Shown in pieces: positions 62,559-64,000 of a stretch of DNA of 64,000 nt. How positions within the stretch are numbered: position 1 is the first letter of the stretch; every line of letters begins with the position of its first letter. The translations under genes and the position numbers were made by a program. The notes under the pieces are model-generated. The model searched no databases. It had not been told where the DNA came from and saw only the letters and a list, made by a program, of their open reading frames with translations. Source of the DNA: Paeniglutamicibacter sulfureus (GTDB lineage: Bacteria; Actinomycetota; Actinomycetes; Actinomycetales; Micrococcaceae); assembly GCF_039535115.1 (NCBI RefSeq), contig NZ_BAAAWO010000001.1, forward strand, positions 186,001-250,000, read 5' to 3'.

Positions 62559-63176
62559 CTAGGAGAGCCTGCGGTGCGGAAGTGCCGTGACTCCGCTGGG
62601 CAGCGGGGGCAGGCCGGCAAAGGTGCAGACCATGTCGGCCCAGGCCTCAAGGTGGGTGGAGATGTGGTGGTCGCCGGGGGTCCAGGAAGCGCGCAGTTCG
62701 ATGTCGATGGTCTCGCTGCGGTCCTCCAGGGTGCCGTAACTCTCCGACAGCACGCGGGTCGCGGTGCCGCCGGCCTGTCGGTAGTCGGCGCCGGATTCGT
62801 TCAGTGCATCCAGCAGCCAGGTCCAGGCCACCGAGCCCAGCATGGCGTCGTTGCCCATTTCCGAATCCATGCGGGCCCTGATGTAGGTCACGATGCGGAA
62901 GGTGCCGTCCCAGAGGGCGGAACCGGCCGGATCGTGCAAGAGCACGAAGCGCCCGGTGGCCAGTTCCTCGGCGTGCACCGCCGGTGCCGACTGGTCCGTC
63001 CTGCGCGGGACGCGTTCGAGGACATCGGCGGACAAGGCCAGGGCGTAGGGCGCCAGGCGGGCCGGTGCGGGAATTTCCTGGAGGTGGATCTCGCGCCGGC
63101 AGCTGGCACGGCGAACTGCGGCCAGGGCTTCGAGGAAGGCCGGCGGCACTGCTTGGACTGGTCCGTTTGAACTCAC
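62559..63176 (-). CDS. DUF3000 domain-containing protein
   Basis: A 205-residue actinobacterial protein of the DUF3000 family, usually just upstream of an RNase D-like gene as here. Motifs are FLEALAAVRRASCRREIHLQEIPAPARLAPYALAL in the N-terminal half and IDIELRASWTP near the end. Function unknown. GTG at 63176 is the start. It is likely co-transcribed with the RNase D gene. Confidence 0.87.
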   Translation of the reverse strand: MSSNGPVQAVPPAFLEALAAVRRASCRREIHLQEIPAPARLAPYALALSADVLERVPRRTDQSAPAVHAEELATGRFVLLHDPAGSALWDGTFRIVTYIRARMDSEMGNDAMLGSVAWTWLLDALNESGADYRQAGGTATRVLSESYGTLEDRSETIDIELRASWTPGDHHISTHLEAWADMVCTFAGLPPLPSGVTALPHRRLS

Positions 63177-63281
63177 ATGGCCACTCTAAAGTGTGGCCGT
63201 CGCCATGCCGCCTGCGGCACGCCGGGGAGCGGGACCCCGTTGCGCCCCGCCCTCCGGCGCCCGGTTGGGGACCACGCCCCC

Positions 63282-64000
63282 CTAGTTGGCGGCAAGTTCC
63301 TCGGAGAGTGCCGCGACGAAGGAATCGACGTCCGCCTCGGTGGTGTCGAAGGAGCACATCCAGCGCACCTGGCCCGCGGCGCGGTTCCAGTCGTAGAAGC
63401 GGAAGCGCTCGCGCAACCTGTCGGCAACGGCATTGGGCAGCTCGGCAAAAACGCCGTTGGATTGCGTCGGGTAGACCAGCTCCACGCCGTCGGTTGCCTC
63501 GACCGCCGCCGAAAGCCTGGCGGCCATCGCATTGGCGTGCGTGGCCGAGGTCAGCCACAGGTCGGAGCCGTAGAGGGCCAGCAGCTGGGCGGAGATGAAG
63601 CGCATCTTCGAGGCCAGCTGCATGTTCATCTTGCGCAGGTACTTCATCGACTCGGCAGGGCCATCGGAGAGCGTCACGATGCCCTCGCCGAACATGATGC
63701 CGTTCTTGGTGCCGCCCAGGGTCAGGATGTCGATTCCGGTGCCCGTGGCCATCTCGCCCAGCCCCACGCCCAGGGCGGCTGCGGCGTTGGAAATGCGTGC
63801 CCCGTCCATGTGCACGCGCATGCCCAGCGAATGGGCGTGGTCGGTGATGGCCCGCAACTCCTCCAGGGTGTACAGGGTGCCCGTCTCGGTGGACTGTGTC
63901 AGCGAGACGGCCAGCGGTTGGGCTCGGTGCTCGTCCCCCCAGCCCCAGGCCTCCATGTCGATCAATTCGGGGGTGAGCTTGCCGTCGGTGGACGGCACGG
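63282..64000 (-). CDS. Low-specificity L-threonine aldolase-like PLP enzyme, N-terminus beyond right edge
   Basis: About 239 C-terminal codons of a beta-eliminating lyase/threonine aldolase family protein. Visible motifs are VHMDGARISNAAAALG and the PLP-lysine region TLGGTKNGIMFGEG. The latter corresponds to the Schiff-base Lys of the family. It would cleave L-threonine or allo-threonine to glycine and acetaldehyde. The 5' end lies beyond the window, so the true start and operon cannot be seen. It ends about 105 bp before the DUF3000 gene. Confidence 0.85.
   Translation of the reverse strand, partial: VPSTDGKLTPELIDMEAWGWGDEHRAQPLAVSLTQSTETGTLYTLEELRAITDHAHSLGMRVHMDGARISNAAAALGVGLGEMATGTGIDILTLGGTKNGIMFGEGIVTLSDGPAESMKYLRKMNMQLASKMRFISAQLLALYGSDLWLTSATHANAMAARLSAAVEATDGVELVYPTQSNGVFAELPNAVADRLRERFRFYDWNRAAGQVRWMCSFDTTEADVDSFVAALSEELAAN

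Overview
The window is 64 kb of GC-rich, densely coded chromosome from an actinobacterium, most likely a member of the Micrococcaceae (Arthrobacter-like). This rests on actinobacterial markers: SepH, DUF4193, DUF3159, DUF3093 and DUF3000 proteins, mycothiol-linked enzymes, a sigma factor with an Ala/Lys/Glu-rich N-terminal extension, and gene order recalled from the sigA-dut-ceoBC-acn/dxs neighbourhood of mycobacteria. The genus is an inference; no rRNA or tRNA gene is present.

Layout. 1-5.5 kb: leucyl aminopeptidase (cut by the left edge), a PAC2 protein, an MFS transporter and a DUF4192 protein. 5.7-9.7 kb: principal sigma factor sigA, a small zinc-ribbon protein and a type IIA topoisomerase B subunit (parE type). 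9.8-17.4 kb: a BlaI repressor with an M56 membrane protease, divergent from a cytochrome bd operon cydA-cydB-cydDC (fused exporter). Two matching dyads lie between them. 17.4-20.1 kb: a secreted protein with six 102-residue Ig-like repeats, then about 0.7 kb with no convincing gene. 20.9-28.4 kb: the partner topoisomerase A subunit (parC type), a GNAT/acyl-CoA-synthetase-like fusion protein (Pat-like), a DUF5998 protein and an alkaline-phosphatase-superfamily enzyme.

28.4-38.5 kb: the conserved actinobacterial core: sepH, DUF4193, DUF3093, the dut-DUF3710-OB-fold-DUF3159 operon, the ceoC/ceoB RCK proteins, a KimA-like potassium transporter and a TrmA-family RNA methyltransferase. 38.6-46 kb: acnA, a small membrane protein, an ArsC-like phosphatase-fold protein and the dxs-DUF402-hypothetical operon. 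46.1-47.8 kb: a complete IS30-family element with CTAG target duplications, inserted between the arms of what was a transcription terminator hairpin.

47.8-64 kb: a mycothiol-dependent (DinB-fold) enzyme, a decayed DinB gene, argG, an aldo/keto reductase, then an apparent operon of nucleoside hydrolase and ECF transporter (S, T and fused A-A' subunits). After these come two Tat/lipobox Rieske proteins, a fatty-acid beta-oxidation pair (fadB/J-type and fadA-type), an RNase D-like HRDC protein, DUF3000 and a threonine aldolase-like gene cut by the right edge.

Most of the window is housekeeping. The least explained parts are the BlaI/M56-cytochrome bd control region, the nucleoside hydrolase-ECF operon with an S component I cannot assign, the potassium locus, the IS30 insertion into a terminator and the broken DinB gene.
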